This document shows positions 19,109 to 27,698 of a stretch of DNA of 64,000 nucleotides, piece by piece (within the stretch, counting starts at the first letter, position 1; every line of letters begins with the position of its first letter). The notes under the pieces were generated by a model. It saw only the letters and a list, made by a program, of their open reading frames with translations. It was not told the DNA's origin and searched no databases. The position numbers and the translations under genes were made by a program. The DNA is from Streptomyces flaveolus (GTDB lineage Bacteria; Actinomycetota; Actinomycetes; Streptomycetales; Streptomycetaceae): NCBI RefSeq assembly GCF_000716535.1, contig NZ_JNWV01000025.1, positions 62,001 to 126,000 of the forward strand, written 5' to 3'.

Positions 19109-19972
19109 ATGATTTCGCCCTCACTCGTGGCGCCGGACCTGTTCACGGAACTGAACGGCACACGCTTCGCCCATCGCCGCTTCGGCCGCCCGGACGGCGT
19201 TCCCCTGGTCCTGCTGAGCCGGTTCCGCGGCACGATGGACGACTGGGACCCGCTGTTCGTCGACGCCCTCGCGGAGGAACGGCCCGTCATCCTGTTCGAC
19301 AACGCCGGAATCGGCAGGTCCGGAGGCCGCACACCCGGCACGATCACCGAGATGGCGGACACGGCGGCCGCGTTCATCGCCGCGGTCGCCGACCCGCCGG
19401 TCGACCTCCTGGGCTTCTCGCTGGGCGGGTACGTCGCCCAGCGGCTCACTCTGGCGCGCCCCGAACTGGTCAGGCGGTTGGTCCTGGCCGGGACGGGACC
19501 GGGCGCCGGCGAGGGCATCCAGCCCTCCCAGCCCCAGGTGGCGCCCTTGAGGTCGGCGGCGGAGATGGACCCGGCGGCACTGCGGGCGCTGTTCTTCACT
19601 CGGTCCGCGGCAGGTGCGCGCGCCGCCGAGGACGTGTGGGACCGTACGCACCAGCGGCCTCAGCGTGAGCCGGAGGTCCCGGCCGAGTCCTATGAACGGC
19701 AGATCGACGCCATCGCGCACTGGTCGTCGGCCGACGGCGACGGCGCGTACGACTCGCTGGGACGCCTGACCCTTCCGGTGCTGGTCGCCAACGGCAACGA
19801 CGACGTCATGATCCCCACCGTCAACTCGTTCGTCATGTCCCAGTTGCTCCCCGACGCCGAGCTGGTGGTCCACCCGGACTCCGGGCACGGTTTCCTCTTC
19901 CAGTACGCGGAGCTCTTCGCCGCGCGCGTCAACGAGTTCCTCGACCGTCCGCGGGCTGCGGACACCCCGTGA
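19109..19972 (+). CDS. Alpha/beta hydrolase
   Basis: A 287-aa cytoplasmic alpha/beta-fold hydrolase. The nucleophile elbow GFSLGGYVAQ carries the serine (about residue 101), the acid is in NGNDDVMIP (about 233) and the histidine in DSGHGFLFQYAELF (about 262). The oxyanion region reads VLLSRFRGTMDDWDP, unusual only in that RFRG replaces the more common HGFPG-like loop. ATG 19109 has GAAAGGA 7 bases upstream. It is divergent from the IclR regulator, which probably controls it. Substrate unknown; esterase or haloperoxidase-like annotation would be equally compatible. Confidence 0.9.
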   Translation: MISPSLVAPDLFTELNGTRFAHRRFGRPDGVPLVLLSRFRGTMDDWDPLFVDALAEERPVILFDNAGIGRSGGRTPGTITEMADTAAAFIAAVADPPVDLLGFSLGGYVAQRLTLARPELVRRLVLAGTGPGAGEGIQPSQPQVAPLRSAAEMDPAALRALFFTRSAAGARAAEDVWDRTHQRPQREPEVPAESYERQIDAIAHWSSADGDGAYDSLGRLTLPVLVANGNDDVMIPTVNSFVMSQLLPDAELVVHPDSGHGFLFQYAELFAARVNEFLDRPRAADTP

Positions 19973-20509
19973 GGTGAAGGCGGGGGCGTGCCCCTGGCGA
20001 CGCCGTCGGCGGCTCGCGGTGCACGGCACCCCGCATGACCGAGCGCTCCGGCCCGGACCCGCAGGGCGGCCGGGTCGGCGAGACGCCGGGCGACGAAACG
20101 CCTCACCCGCGCGAGAGCGGGCGGTCCGGGTGGCGAGGGCCGCGTCCCCGGTCTCGTCGTGGGGTGCTTCCGCGATCCCCACGTGCGTGATGCCGCCGTA
20201 GTCCTGACGCACGCTCCGGGTGAGCGCGGCGACGGGCCGCCGGATCGGCGCCGGGGCGTCAGGCGCCTCGACGCGCCTGCGGACCTCCTCCGCGACCGGG
20301 CGGAGGACCACGCGTCGACGCGTGTGCGCGGCAGTCCCTGAGCCCGGGGTGCCACTACGGCGATGTCGTCCACCCACGTCGCGAAGCGACCCTGCCATGC
20401 CCGCGTACGCCACGCCCCTGCCCGGCCCTGCCCTGGCGGGCTTGCTCGACCCGGTCGCCTCCCCCCGGCTTCATGGCTCCCCCTTTCCATCGAGATGCAG
20501 GAGACAACC
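19973..20509. other. Intergenic region with a coding-like minus-strand stretch
   Basis: No intact gene is found. On the minus strand around 20100-20290 a frame reads RQDYGGITHVGIAEAPHDE, with third positions mostly G or C, as in real Streptomyces genes. It has no convincing start or ribosome site and runs into the antisense of the hydrolase. It may be the remnant of a lost gene; I do not recognise the family. The ribosome site AGGAGA of the FAD oxidoreductase gene lies at the right edge. Confidence 0.25.
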
Positions 20510-21928
20510 ATGCGAAACCCCACTCCCGTGCGCGCCGCCGCCAGGGAACTGCTGGCTCAACTGGCCCCGGAGCAGGTTCTCACCGACGGCCCCGGCTACG
20601 AGCAGGGCACCCGGCTGTGGAACGGAGCCGTACGGCACCGGCCCGCGCTGATCGTGCGTCCCAGGACCCCGGCCCAGGTGCAGGCGGCGGTTCTCGCCGC
20701 GCGCGGCAACGGGCTGCCCCTGTCGGTACGCGGCGGCGGACACGACTGGGCCGGGCGCTCGCTCTCCCCCGACGGCCTGGTCGTCGACCTGTCCTCGATG
20801 CGGCAGGTCGTCGTCGACCCCCGTGCGCGCACCGCCACCGTGCGGGGCGGCGCCACCGCCGGGGACGTGGTCACGGCCGCCGACCCGCACGGACTGTGCC
20901 CCGCCACCGACACGGTCGCCGGCGTCGGCATGACCGGGCTGACGCTCGCCGGGGGCTACGGCCCCCTCAACGGGCGCGCCGGGCTGGCCCTGGACAACCT
21001 CCTGGCGGCCGACGTCGTTCTCGCCGACGGGCGCCTCGTCACCGTCGATCCCGACCGCGAACCGGAGCTGTACTGGGCCCTGCGCGGCGGAGGAGGCAAC
21101 TTCGGCGCGGTCACCTCCCTGCGGATCCGGCTGCACCCGGTGCCCCACCTCGTGGCCGGGCTGATCACCTATCCGCTGTCCCGAGCGCCACGCGTCTGGG
21201 AGCGCCTGGACGCCTTCCTCGCCGCCGCACCGGACGAGCTCACCGTCCAGAGCGGACTCGTCTCCGGCCCCGACGGCGGCCCCGCCCTCTTCCTCGCACC
21301 GGTCTGGAGCGGCGACCCGGACCGCGCCGAGGCGGCCGTCAGCCCGCTCCAGCGGCTCGGACCGCCCCTGTCGGCACAGATATCACCGATGCCCCTGGCG
21401 CAGATGCTGCGCCTGAACGAGCAGTGGGCTCCCGCCGGACGCCACTACGCCATCGCCACACGGACCCTCACCCGTCTCACCTCCGGCGCCACCGCCGAAC
21501 TGGCCGAGGCCGCGGCCACCAGGACGTCACCCCTGACCGGGATCGCCGTCCACCACTTCCACGGGGCGGCCACCCGCGTGCCGCTGGCATCGACCGCCTT
21601 CGGACTGCGGCGTGACCACTTCGTCGTGGAGATCGTGGCGGTCTGGCAGCCCGGCGACGAGCGGGCCTCCCGCCACCGTGCCTGGGCGGACGCCACCTCC
21701 GGCGCCCTCGCACGCCACGCACTCCCCGGGGGCTATGCCAACCTCCTCGGCCCCGACGCCCACGACCAGACCGCCCACGCCTACGGCCCCCACACCGGGC
21801 GGCTCCTGGCGGCCAAGAAGCGCTACGACCCCGACCGCGTCTTCGCCGCCACGCCTTTGCCCACCGCCAGGCACGGCGCGTCCGCCCACCGCGGCACCGG
21901 ATCGGCCCGTGGCCCGGAACCGGGCTGA
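20510..21928 (+). CDS. FAD-binding oxidoreductase, berberine-bridge-enzyme (BBE) type
   Basis: A 472-aa flavoprotein with a PCMH-type FAD-binding domain (about 30-200) and a C-terminal BBE motif (YANLLGPDAHDQTAHAYGPH then RLLAAKKRYDPDRVF). The covalent flavin histidine is expected in SVRGGGHDWAGRS near residue 80. At the position where bicovalent members carry a cysteine, this protein has GVGMTGLTLAGGYG, so a single histidyl link is likely. There is no signal peptide. ATG 20510 has AGGAGA 7 bases upstream. The family oxidises sugars, alkaloids or polyketide intermediates; the substrate is unknown and no biosynthetic cluster surrounds the gene. Confidence 0.92.
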   Translation: MRNPTPVRAAARELLAQLAPEQVLTDGPGYEQGTRLWNGAVRHRPALIVRPRTPAQVQAAVLAARGNGLPLSVRGGGHDWAGRSLSPDGLVVDLSSMRQVVVDPRARTATVRGGATAGDVVTAADPHGLCPATDTVAGVGMTGLTLAGGYGPLNGRAGLALDNLLAADVVLADGRLVTVDPDREPELYWALRGGGGNFGAVTSLRIRLHPVPHLVAGLITYPLSRAPRVWERLDAFLAAAPDELTVQSGLVSGPDGGPALFLAPVWSGDPDRAEAAVSPLQRLGPPLSAQISPMPLAQMLRLNEQWAPAGRHYAIATRTLTRLTSGATAELAEAAATRTSPLTGIAVHHFHGAATRVPLASTAFGLRRDHFVVEIVAVWQPGDERASRHRAWADATSGALARHALPGGYANLLGPDAHDQTAHAYGPHTGRLLAAKKRYDPDRVFAATPLPTARHGASAHRGTGSARGPEPG

Positions 21929-22009
21929 GGCGGGCTCAGGGGCCCGGCGGCAATTCCCTTACCGCGACCGCCGGGCACTCCGGCCCCGAACGGTGCCCAC
22001 GGGCCCCCA

Positions 22010-22036
22010 CTCACGAACCTCACGAACCTCACGAAC
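22010..22036. repeat. Three tandem 9-bp repeats (CTCACGAAC)
   Basis: Three head-to-tail copies of CTCACGAAC sit 20-46 bases before the start codon of the PP2C/ATPase gene, in what should be its 5' leader. The tract could be a repeat-length switch or only low-complexity leader sequence. Confidence 0.8.
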
Positions 22037-22055
22037 CAACCGGAAGGAACCGGGC

Positions 22056-24203
22056 ATGACCGCACGGATACCGGCCGGCCTGGACGGCATCCTGCGCACC
22101 GCGTCCACGGCAGGCAGAGCGACCCTGGAATCCCTGGTGAGCCGCCCCCGGGTGGGGCTGGCGGTGTGGGACACCGACCTGCGCTGCGTCTGGGTCAACG
22201 GCACACTGGGACGCCAGGACGGCATACCCGCCCCGCGACGGCAGGGGCGACGGCCCTCCCGGGCGCTGCGCGGCGACGCCGACGCGCTGGAAACGGTGAT
22301 GGAGCGGGTCCTGGCCGACGGCGCTCCGGTGATCGGCCGGGAGTACCGCGTACCGGCTGCGGCCGGGCGACCGGAGCGCGTCCTCTCGGTGTCCTTCTTC
22401 CGGCTCGACGACGCCGACGGCCGGCCGCTGGGCGTGTGCTCCCTGGTCCAGGACCCGGCCGGCCGACGGTGGACGGGGCGGTGCCTGGCCCTGCTCAGCG
22501 ATGCCGCCACCAGGATCGGCACCACGCTGGACGTCATGCGGACGGGGCAGGAACTGGCGGACTTCGCCGTGCCGTTCCTGGCGGACTACGTGACGGTCGA
22601 GCTGACGGAGGCTGTGCGGCTCGGCGCGGAACCCCTGGACCGGCTCGGTCCGACGGGCGGGCGGGTACCCGTCTTCCGGCGCGCCGGACTGGCCTCCGTC
22701 CGCCCCGGGGCGCCCGAGTCGCTCTGGAACCGGGGCGAGGCCGTCTACGTGGCCGCGGCGTCACCGTTCACCCAGGTCCTGTCCTCCGGCTGCTCCCTGC
22801 TCGAACCCGACCTGGCCGGGTCCACGCGGGCACGGCTGGACCTGGACCCGGCGCGGGCCGAGAAGATCCGCGCCTACGGGATGCACTCCCTCATGGTCGT
22901 GCCGATGCACGCCCGCGGGATCCTGCTGGGGGTCGCGGTCTTCGTCCGCGGTGGCAACCCCGCACCGTTCGACGAAGAGGACCTGCTCCTGGCCGAGGAA
23001 CTCGTCCGCCGGGCAGCGCTCAGCCTCGACAACGCCAGGCGGTACACACGTGAACGCGCCGCCGCCCTGGCGCTCCAGCGCACCCTGCTTCCCCACCGTG
23101 TGACGGGCGGGGCCGCCCTCGACGTGGTCACCCGGTACCTGCCCGCGGACGCCGAAGATGGCGTCGGCGGCGACTGGTTCGACGTCATCCCGCTGCCCGG
23201 CGCCCGGGTGGCCCTCGTCGTGGGAGACGTGGTCGGACACGGCCTCGACGCCGCGGCCACCATGGGCCGCCTGCGGATGGCGGTACGGACCCTGGCCGAA
23301 GTCGACCTGCCCCCCGACGAACTGCTCAACCACCTCAACGAGGTGGTCGGCCGCCTGGCACAGGAGGACCCCGCCGAGGAGCAGTCCGCGTCCTCGGTGG
23401 GCGCCACCTGCCTCTACGCCGTGTACGACCCGGTCACCCGCGCCTGCGCCATGGCCCGCGCCGGTCATCCACCGCCGGCGATCCTCCAGCCCGACGGCAA
23501 GGTGGTCCTCCCCGACGTCCCGGCCGGCACGCCGCTGGGTCTGGCCACGCTGCCGTACGAGAGCACGGAGCTGGAGCTGCCCGAGGGGAGCGTGATCGCC
23601 CTGTTCAGCGACGGCCTCATCGAGGACCGCCGGCACGACATCGACGAAGGCATCGACCGCCTCAGCGCCCATCTCGCCCGGCCCGGCGCCACCCTGGAGG
23701 AACTGTCCCGCGTCCTGATCGACACCCTGCCGGCCACGAGGCCCTCCGACGACGTCACGCTCCTCCTCGCCCGCACCCGCTCACTCCGCTCCCACGACAC
23801 CGCCTCGTGGGAACTGCCCGCCGACGCGTCCGCCGCCGGAACAGCGCGTTCCCTGGCAGTCCGGCAGCTGGCCCGGTGGGGGCTGGAGAAGCTGACGGAG
23901 ACCACCGAACTCCTCGTCAGCGAACTGGTCACCAACGCCGTCCTCCACGCCGGAGGTCCCATCCGCCTGAACATGATCCGCCATCAGGCACTGGTCTGCG
24001 AGGTCACCGACGGCAGCACCGGCGCACCACGCCTGCGCCACGCCCACCCCTACGACGAGAACGGCCGCGGCCTGTTCCTCGTAGCGCGACTGGCCGGCCG
24101 GTGGGGCAGCCGCCACACGCCCGACGGCAAGCTCGTCTGGGCCGAACAGGCCGTCCCCGCGGCGTCCGGCATCGGGCACCTACCGCACCCGACAGGTGAG
24201 TGA
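22056..24203 (+). CDS. PAS-GAF-PP2C-HATPase fusion protein
   Basis: A soluble 715-aa signalling protein. It has a PAS-like domain (about 30-135, VGLAVWDTDLRCVWVNG), a GAF-like domain (about 150-345) and a PP2C phosphatase domain (about 350-575) with intact GGDWFDVI, GDVVGHG, FSDGLIED and PSDDVTLLL. A C-terminal RsbW-like HATPase_c domain (about 585-700) has LLVSELVTNAVLHAG and NGRGLFLVARL. Phosphatase and kinase-like domains in one chain suggest a bifunctional switch on STAS proteins. Its PP2C and ATPase parts are closely related to the pseudo-PP2C protein at 11795-13435. ATG 22056 has GGAAGGA 8 bases upstream. The next reading frame begins just after its stop. Confidence 0.92.
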   Translation: MTARIPAGLDGILRTASTAGRATLESLVSRPRVGLAVWDTDLRCVWVNGTLGRQDGIPAPRRQGRRPSRALRGDADALETVMERVLADGAPVIGREYRVPAAAGRPERVLSVSFFRLDDADGRPLGVCSLVQDPAGRRWTGRCLALLSDAATRIGTTLDVMRTGQELADFAVPFLADYVTVELTEAVRLGAEPLDRLGPTGGRVPVFRRAGLASVRPGAPESLWNRGEAVYVAAASPFTQVLSSGCSLLEPDLAGSTRARLDLDPARAEKIRAYGMHSLMVVPMHARGILLGVAVFVRGGNPAPFDEEDLLLAEELVRRAALSLDNARRYTRERAAALALQRTLLPHRVTGGAALDVVTRYLPADAEDGVGGDWFDVIPLPGARVALVVGDVVGHGLDAAATMGRLRMAVRTLAEVDLPPDELLNHLNEVVGRLAQEDPAEEQSASSVGATCLYAVYDPVTRACAMARAGHPPPAILQPDGKVVLPDVPAGTPLGLATLPYESTELELPEGSVIALFSDGLIEDRRHDIDEGIDRLSAHLARPGATLEELSRVLIDTLPATRPSDDVTLLLARTRSLRSHDTASWELPADASAAGTARSLAVRQLARWGLEKLTETTELLVSELVTNAVLHAGGPIRLNMIRHQALVCEVTDGSTGAPRLRHAHPYDENGRGLFLVARLAGRWGSRHTPDGKLVWAEQAVPAASGIGHLPHPTGE

Positions 24204-24204
24204 C

Positions 24205-24971
24205 ATGAAAGCGAACACAGCCCCCTCCCTCCACGCGCTGCTGGCCACTGCCGGGACTACTGGCTCGGCTGGGGCGCACAGGACCGGCAGGACGACGGTC
24301 TGACCTACTACCGCAGCGGACTGCCCCACCCCTCGCTCAACGCGGTGCTGCGCCTGCGCGCCGCCGACCGGATCGACCAGTGCGTCGAGCGCGCCGCCCA
24401 CGCCCTGGCCGGAGTGCCGTGGCTGTGGTGGGTCGGCCCGGACACTGACCCCGAGGTCCGTGACAGGCTCGTCGCCCGCGGCGCGACCCGGGTCGGCTCG
24501 ATGCCGATCATGGTCGTCGGCACCGACCGGCTCCCCGACATCGGCGGCCCCCCGGGCCTGGAGATCGAAACCGTCGACACCATGGACGCCCTGACCGAGT
24601 GGGTGCGCGTGTACAGCGCCTCCTTCGGCTTCGCCGCCCACCTGCTGGACGGCATCGTGCGGTGCGAGGCCACCAGGCCCGACGCCTCGGCTCTCGTCCG
24701 CTTCACCGGGCGCCTCCACGGACAGCCCGTGGGCACCGCCCTCATGTTCGCCGCGCACGATGTCGCGGGCGTCTACGTGGTCACCACCGCCGAAGCCCAC
24801 CGCCGCCGAGGCATCGGAGCAGCCCTCACCTGCGCGGCCCTGCGAGCCGGCCGTGAACGCGGTCTGCGGACCGGCACGCTCCAGGCCAGCGGCCTGGGCG
24901 TCGGAGTCTACCGGCGCATGGGGTTCCGGACGGTCGACGCATACGAACTGTTCCAGCTCCCGTCGCCGTGA
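24205..24971 (+). pseudogene. GNAT N-acetyltransferase with a frameshift near its 5' end
   Basis: A GNAT acetyltransferase whose N-terminus is split between two frames. ATG 24205, preceded by AGGTGAG and directly after the previous stop, reads MKANTAPSLHALLAT and then runs out of frame. From about 24249 the next frame carries conserved-looking sequence CRDYWLGWGAQDRQDDGLTY, then RSGLPHPSLNAVLR, with no start codon of its own before GTG 24345. One missing base at about 24249 joins them into a protein of about 255 aa. The body has the acetyl-CoA motif RRRGIGAALTCAALRAGRERG and a terminal VYRRMGFRTVDAYELF. If translated only from GTG 24345 (208 aa) the N-terminal region is lost. A sequencing error is possible. 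Confidence 0.75.
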
Positions 24972-25151
24972 CCCCGCCGGGGCTTCGGCCGGCTCGTCGA
25001 CGGGGCCGAGGCGCGCGTCGCAGTTCTCCGGCTAGGCCGCCACGGAACTCGCGCAAGGGGTCCCACACCGTACCGGTCTGCTCGCGTCGTACCGGAAGCG
25101 TCGTATGACACATGCTCCCGCGTTCTCGTGCGGGAGTGAACCGTGACGTCC

Positions 25152-25772
25152 TCACCGACGGGCGGCTGGAGCACCCCCGGCTGAGCGCGTGGTGAGGTCC
25201 TCCTCCGTGATGGCGCGGACCACCCGGCACGGGGTTCCGACCGCGACGGTCATCGGGGGGATGTCCCGGCTCACGACGCTGCCGGCGCCGATGACCGAGC
25301 CGTATCCGATGCGGACACCCGGCAGGACCACCGCGTTGCTGCCGATCCAGACCTTGTCCTCGATCACGATCGGTTCCGAGAACCGGCCGAAGTCGGCGCG
25401 TCGCGACGGGTGCACCGGGTGTCCCGTCGTGGTCAGGGTGACGCTTGGAGCGATCATGACACCGTCGCCTATGCGGATGTCCACGTCGTCGACGAACGTG
25501 AGGTTCACGTTCCCGAAGAAGTCGTCGCCCAGGTGGACGTTGCTGCCGAACCCGGCGTGGAACGGCGGCAGCAACACCGTGCGTTCACCCACCGAGCCGA
25601 AGATCGCGACGAGCAGCGAACGGCGCTTCTCCGTTTGACCCGGTGGTGTGTGGTTGTACTCGAAGATCTCCTCGGCGCGGCGCCGAGGGGCCTGGAAGGC
25701 CGCCTCCGACTCGGTGTAGACCAGCCCCTTGGCGATCCGGGCCAGCACTTCTTCCTCGTGAGCCTGCGTCAC
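25152..25772 (-). CDS. Sugar O-acetyltransferase (maltose/galactoside type, left-handed beta-helix)
   Basis: A 206-aa acetyltransferase of the Maa/LacA/NodL group. It has an N-terminal helical cap (GLVYTESEAAFQAPRRRAEE) then hexapeptide repeats forming a left-handed beta-helix from about residue 70 to 190. The catalytic histidine is expected in TLTTTGHPVHPSRR near residue 117. It would transfer acetyl from acetyl-CoA to a sugar hydroxyl. GTG 25772 has GGGGAG about 9 bases upstream. It lies 74 bases after the secreted hydrolase in the same direction and could be co-transcribed. Confidence 0.92.
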   Translation of the reverse strand: MTQAHEEEVLARIAKGLVYTESEAAFQAPRRRAEEIFEYNHTPPGQTEKRRSLLVAIFGSVGERTVLLPPFHAGFGSNVHLGDDFFGNVNLTFVDDVDIRIGDGVMIAPSVTLTTTGHPVHPSRRADFGRFSEPIVIEDKVWIGSNAVVLPGVRIGYGSVIGAGSVVSRDIPPMTVAVGTPCRVVRAITEEDLTTRSAGGAPAARR

Positions 25773-25846
25773 CGCGGAACGCTCCCCTCGTCCAGCCCTC
25801 GGGCACGGGCCCGACGCCGCCATGGTCGACCGTGCGCATCCAGAGC

Positions 25847-27310
25847 CTACGGCGCGATGCCGACACCCGGAACACGGCTCCAGGCCCTCTCCTGCCGTGC
25901 CGTCATGGCCGGCCAGTGGAGGCCGCCCGGTCGGGCGGCGACGCGAGAGGCGTAGGAGGAGGGGTGGAACCCCGCGTCGTAGAAGCATCCGGTGGCATAG
26001 ACCCGGTCGAATGCCGCGCATGTGGCCGCGATCTCCCGGGGAGTCGGTTTCTCTCCCGTGCGCACCCAGGTGTCCAGGGCGGCGAGGGAGTTGGCGTACT
26101 CCGAGTCGCTCAGCTGGCTGTGCTCGTGTTCCTCGGTGAACGTCTGCACCAGGTACCTGTCCCGGTGGGCGCCCCGGAGTGTGGCGCGGTAGGCCGCCTC
26201 GTGCTCGACGAACGCGGTGGGATCGTCGATCGCGTGCAGGGTGAGCACGGGAAGGGCGACCTTGCCGGTGAGATCGCTGTCGTAGGACAGGTCGCGCGCG
26301 GCGGCCGGGTCGGCGGCGAAGCGTTCCACCCCGGCGTTCAGGGCCTCGTCGTCGTGCGAACCCGAGTACCACACGCCCTGGTTGCCGAACGGGTTCCGGT
26401 CGCCGAGGCGGTTGTGGACGATGTCCCGGAAGGTGAAGACGGCGAAGCGAAGGTGGGATTCGAGTGTGCGTTCCGGGATCTTGGTGACGGCGAGGATGTC
26501 GTCCAGATTTCGCTGCTGCTGAGGTGTGCGCTCCTGTGGGGCGGAGGCGTAGCCCGTGCACTCCTGGAGGCGGGCGCGCAGCCCCGTCGTCGTCAGGGTC
26601 GAACCCGGGCGCAGGCCCTGCCACAGCGGGTACGAGGGCTCGGACGGGCGGGGCAGGTTCTTGCAGTAGTACTGGTAGACCACCCGTAGGTCGACGCGGT
26701 AGTCGTAGCCGCGGGAGCCTCCGGCGAGAACGCCGTCCGTGAGCAGGGCCCCGTCGTACGGCCCGTGGGGGCCGCCGTACACCTCCACCGCTTTGGCGGC
26801 CACGTCGCCGCCCCACGACTGGCCGTGCAGATACGTCCGCCGGGGCTCGCCGAACGCCGACACGAACAGTCGGCGGACGTTCTCGGTGTCGGCGGCGGCC
26901 ATGCGGGTGCCGTAACCGCCGCGCCGGTAGGACGAGCCGGCCCAGGCGTAGCCCTGGTCGACCATGACCGACCAGCGGTCGAGGTCCGCGACACTGCGTT
27001 CGGGGTCGGAACCCTCGCCCAGATCGGGGCCGCCGTGTGCGTGCACGACGAGTGACCCGTTCCATTTCTTCGGCACGGCCATGGCGTAGTACGCGCCGTT
27101 CGCGTCCTGGCCGGTGTAGCACGTGGCCCTGCCCGCCAGGCCGGCCGGGCAGTCCGCGGGCGTCGGTTGTGCGGTGTTCGCCCGCGCGGACGGGACGTTC
27201 ACGAGGGCCCCGAGCGTCACGGCGGCGAGCCCGGCCACCAGCGCGAGGCGCGGGCGCCGACGGCGGCGGGTCCGTCCGATGAGAAGAGCGGGTGTCCTTG
27301 GTCTGTCCAC
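25847..27310 (-). CDS. Secreted alpha/beta hydrolase
   Basis: A 487-aa exported protein. The N-terminus has an arginine-rich stretch, then LALVAGLAAVTLGALVNVPS and an ARA-type signal peptidase site near residue 44. The nucleophile serine is expected in YLHGQSWGGDVAAK (about 167), the acid in LHAIDDPTAFVEH (about 365) and the histidine in EEHEHSQLSDSEY (about 395). Cysteine pairs such as CPAGLAGRATC would form disulfides outside the cell. GTG 27310 has GGGAG 8 bases upstream. Esterase or peptidase activity is possible; the substrate is unknown. Confidence 0.85.
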   Translation of the reverse strand: MDRPRTPALLIGRTRRRRRPRLALVAGLAAVTLGALVNVPSARANTAQPTPADCPAGLAGRATCYTGQDANGAYYAMAVPKKWNGSLVVHAHGGPDLGEGSDPERSVADLDRWSVMVDQGYAWAGSSYRRGGYGTRMAAADTENVRRLFVSAFGEPRRTYLHGQSWGGDVAAKAVEVYGGPHGPYDGALLTDGVLAGGSRGYDYRVDLRVVYQYYCKNLPRPSEPSYPLWQGLRPGSTLTTTGLRARLQECTGYASAPQERTPQQQRNLDDILAVTKIPERTLESHLRFAVFTFRDIVHNRLGDRNPFGNQGVWYSGSHDDEALNAGVERFAADPAAARDLSYDSDLTGKVALPVLTLHAIDDPTAFVEHEAAYRATLRGAHRDRYLVQTFTEEHEHSQLSDSEYANSLAALDTWVRTGEKPTPREIAATCAAFDRVYATGCFYDAGFHPSSYASRVAARPGGLHWPAMTARQERAWSRVPGVGIAP

Positions 27311-27698
27311 GGTGCGGCTCCCACGTCGTTCGGCAAGTCCGCCGGATGTTATGGATCAGCGTGATGCGGGGCCATGGTCACGAGTGTTGCGTTCATAGTG
27401 TTCGCGCCCCCGGGGGTGGGTTCGCCGGGACCGAAGGAGTCCTCGCCCGAATAGTGGGACGAGCGGCGCCCCTCAGCGTCGATCTGCCGTGATCCCGTAC
27501 GTTTCCGCAGGTCAGCGCACCGCCGACAGGCCCTCCGAACCTGTGTGAGGCGGACCACATCCCCAGGTCTTCCGTCGCGAACCACTGGAAGCGTAGGTTC
27601 CGGTTTACCCCGCGACGGCGCCTTCACAGGTGCTGGTCCGCCACTCCCGGGGCGGCGGACCAGCGGGGGCCAAATCTGCGCACAGCCGAGACCGCGTG
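27311..27698. other. Intergenic region, promoter of hydrolase and end of the dehydrogenase unit
   Basis: No supported gene in 388 bases. The left part must hold the promoter of the leftward secreted hydrolase. Near the right edge a perfect inverted repeat marks the end of the dehydrogenase transcript (listed separately). Confidence 0.5.
27633..27663 (-). terminator. Hairpin terminator after the D-lactate-type dehydrogenase
   Basis: A perfect 10-bp inverted repeat, CTGGTCCGCC / GGCGGACCAG, with an 11-base loop, 36 bases downstream of the dehydrogenase stop on the minus strand. No T tract. Confidence 0.65.

Noticed and set aside
19121..20413. 430-codon minus-strand frame spanning the hydrolase gene and the gap to its right
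   Set aside because: Most of it is antisense of a clear alpha/beta hydrolase; only the part in the gap looks coding-like, and that has no start or known family, so it is noted but not called a gene.
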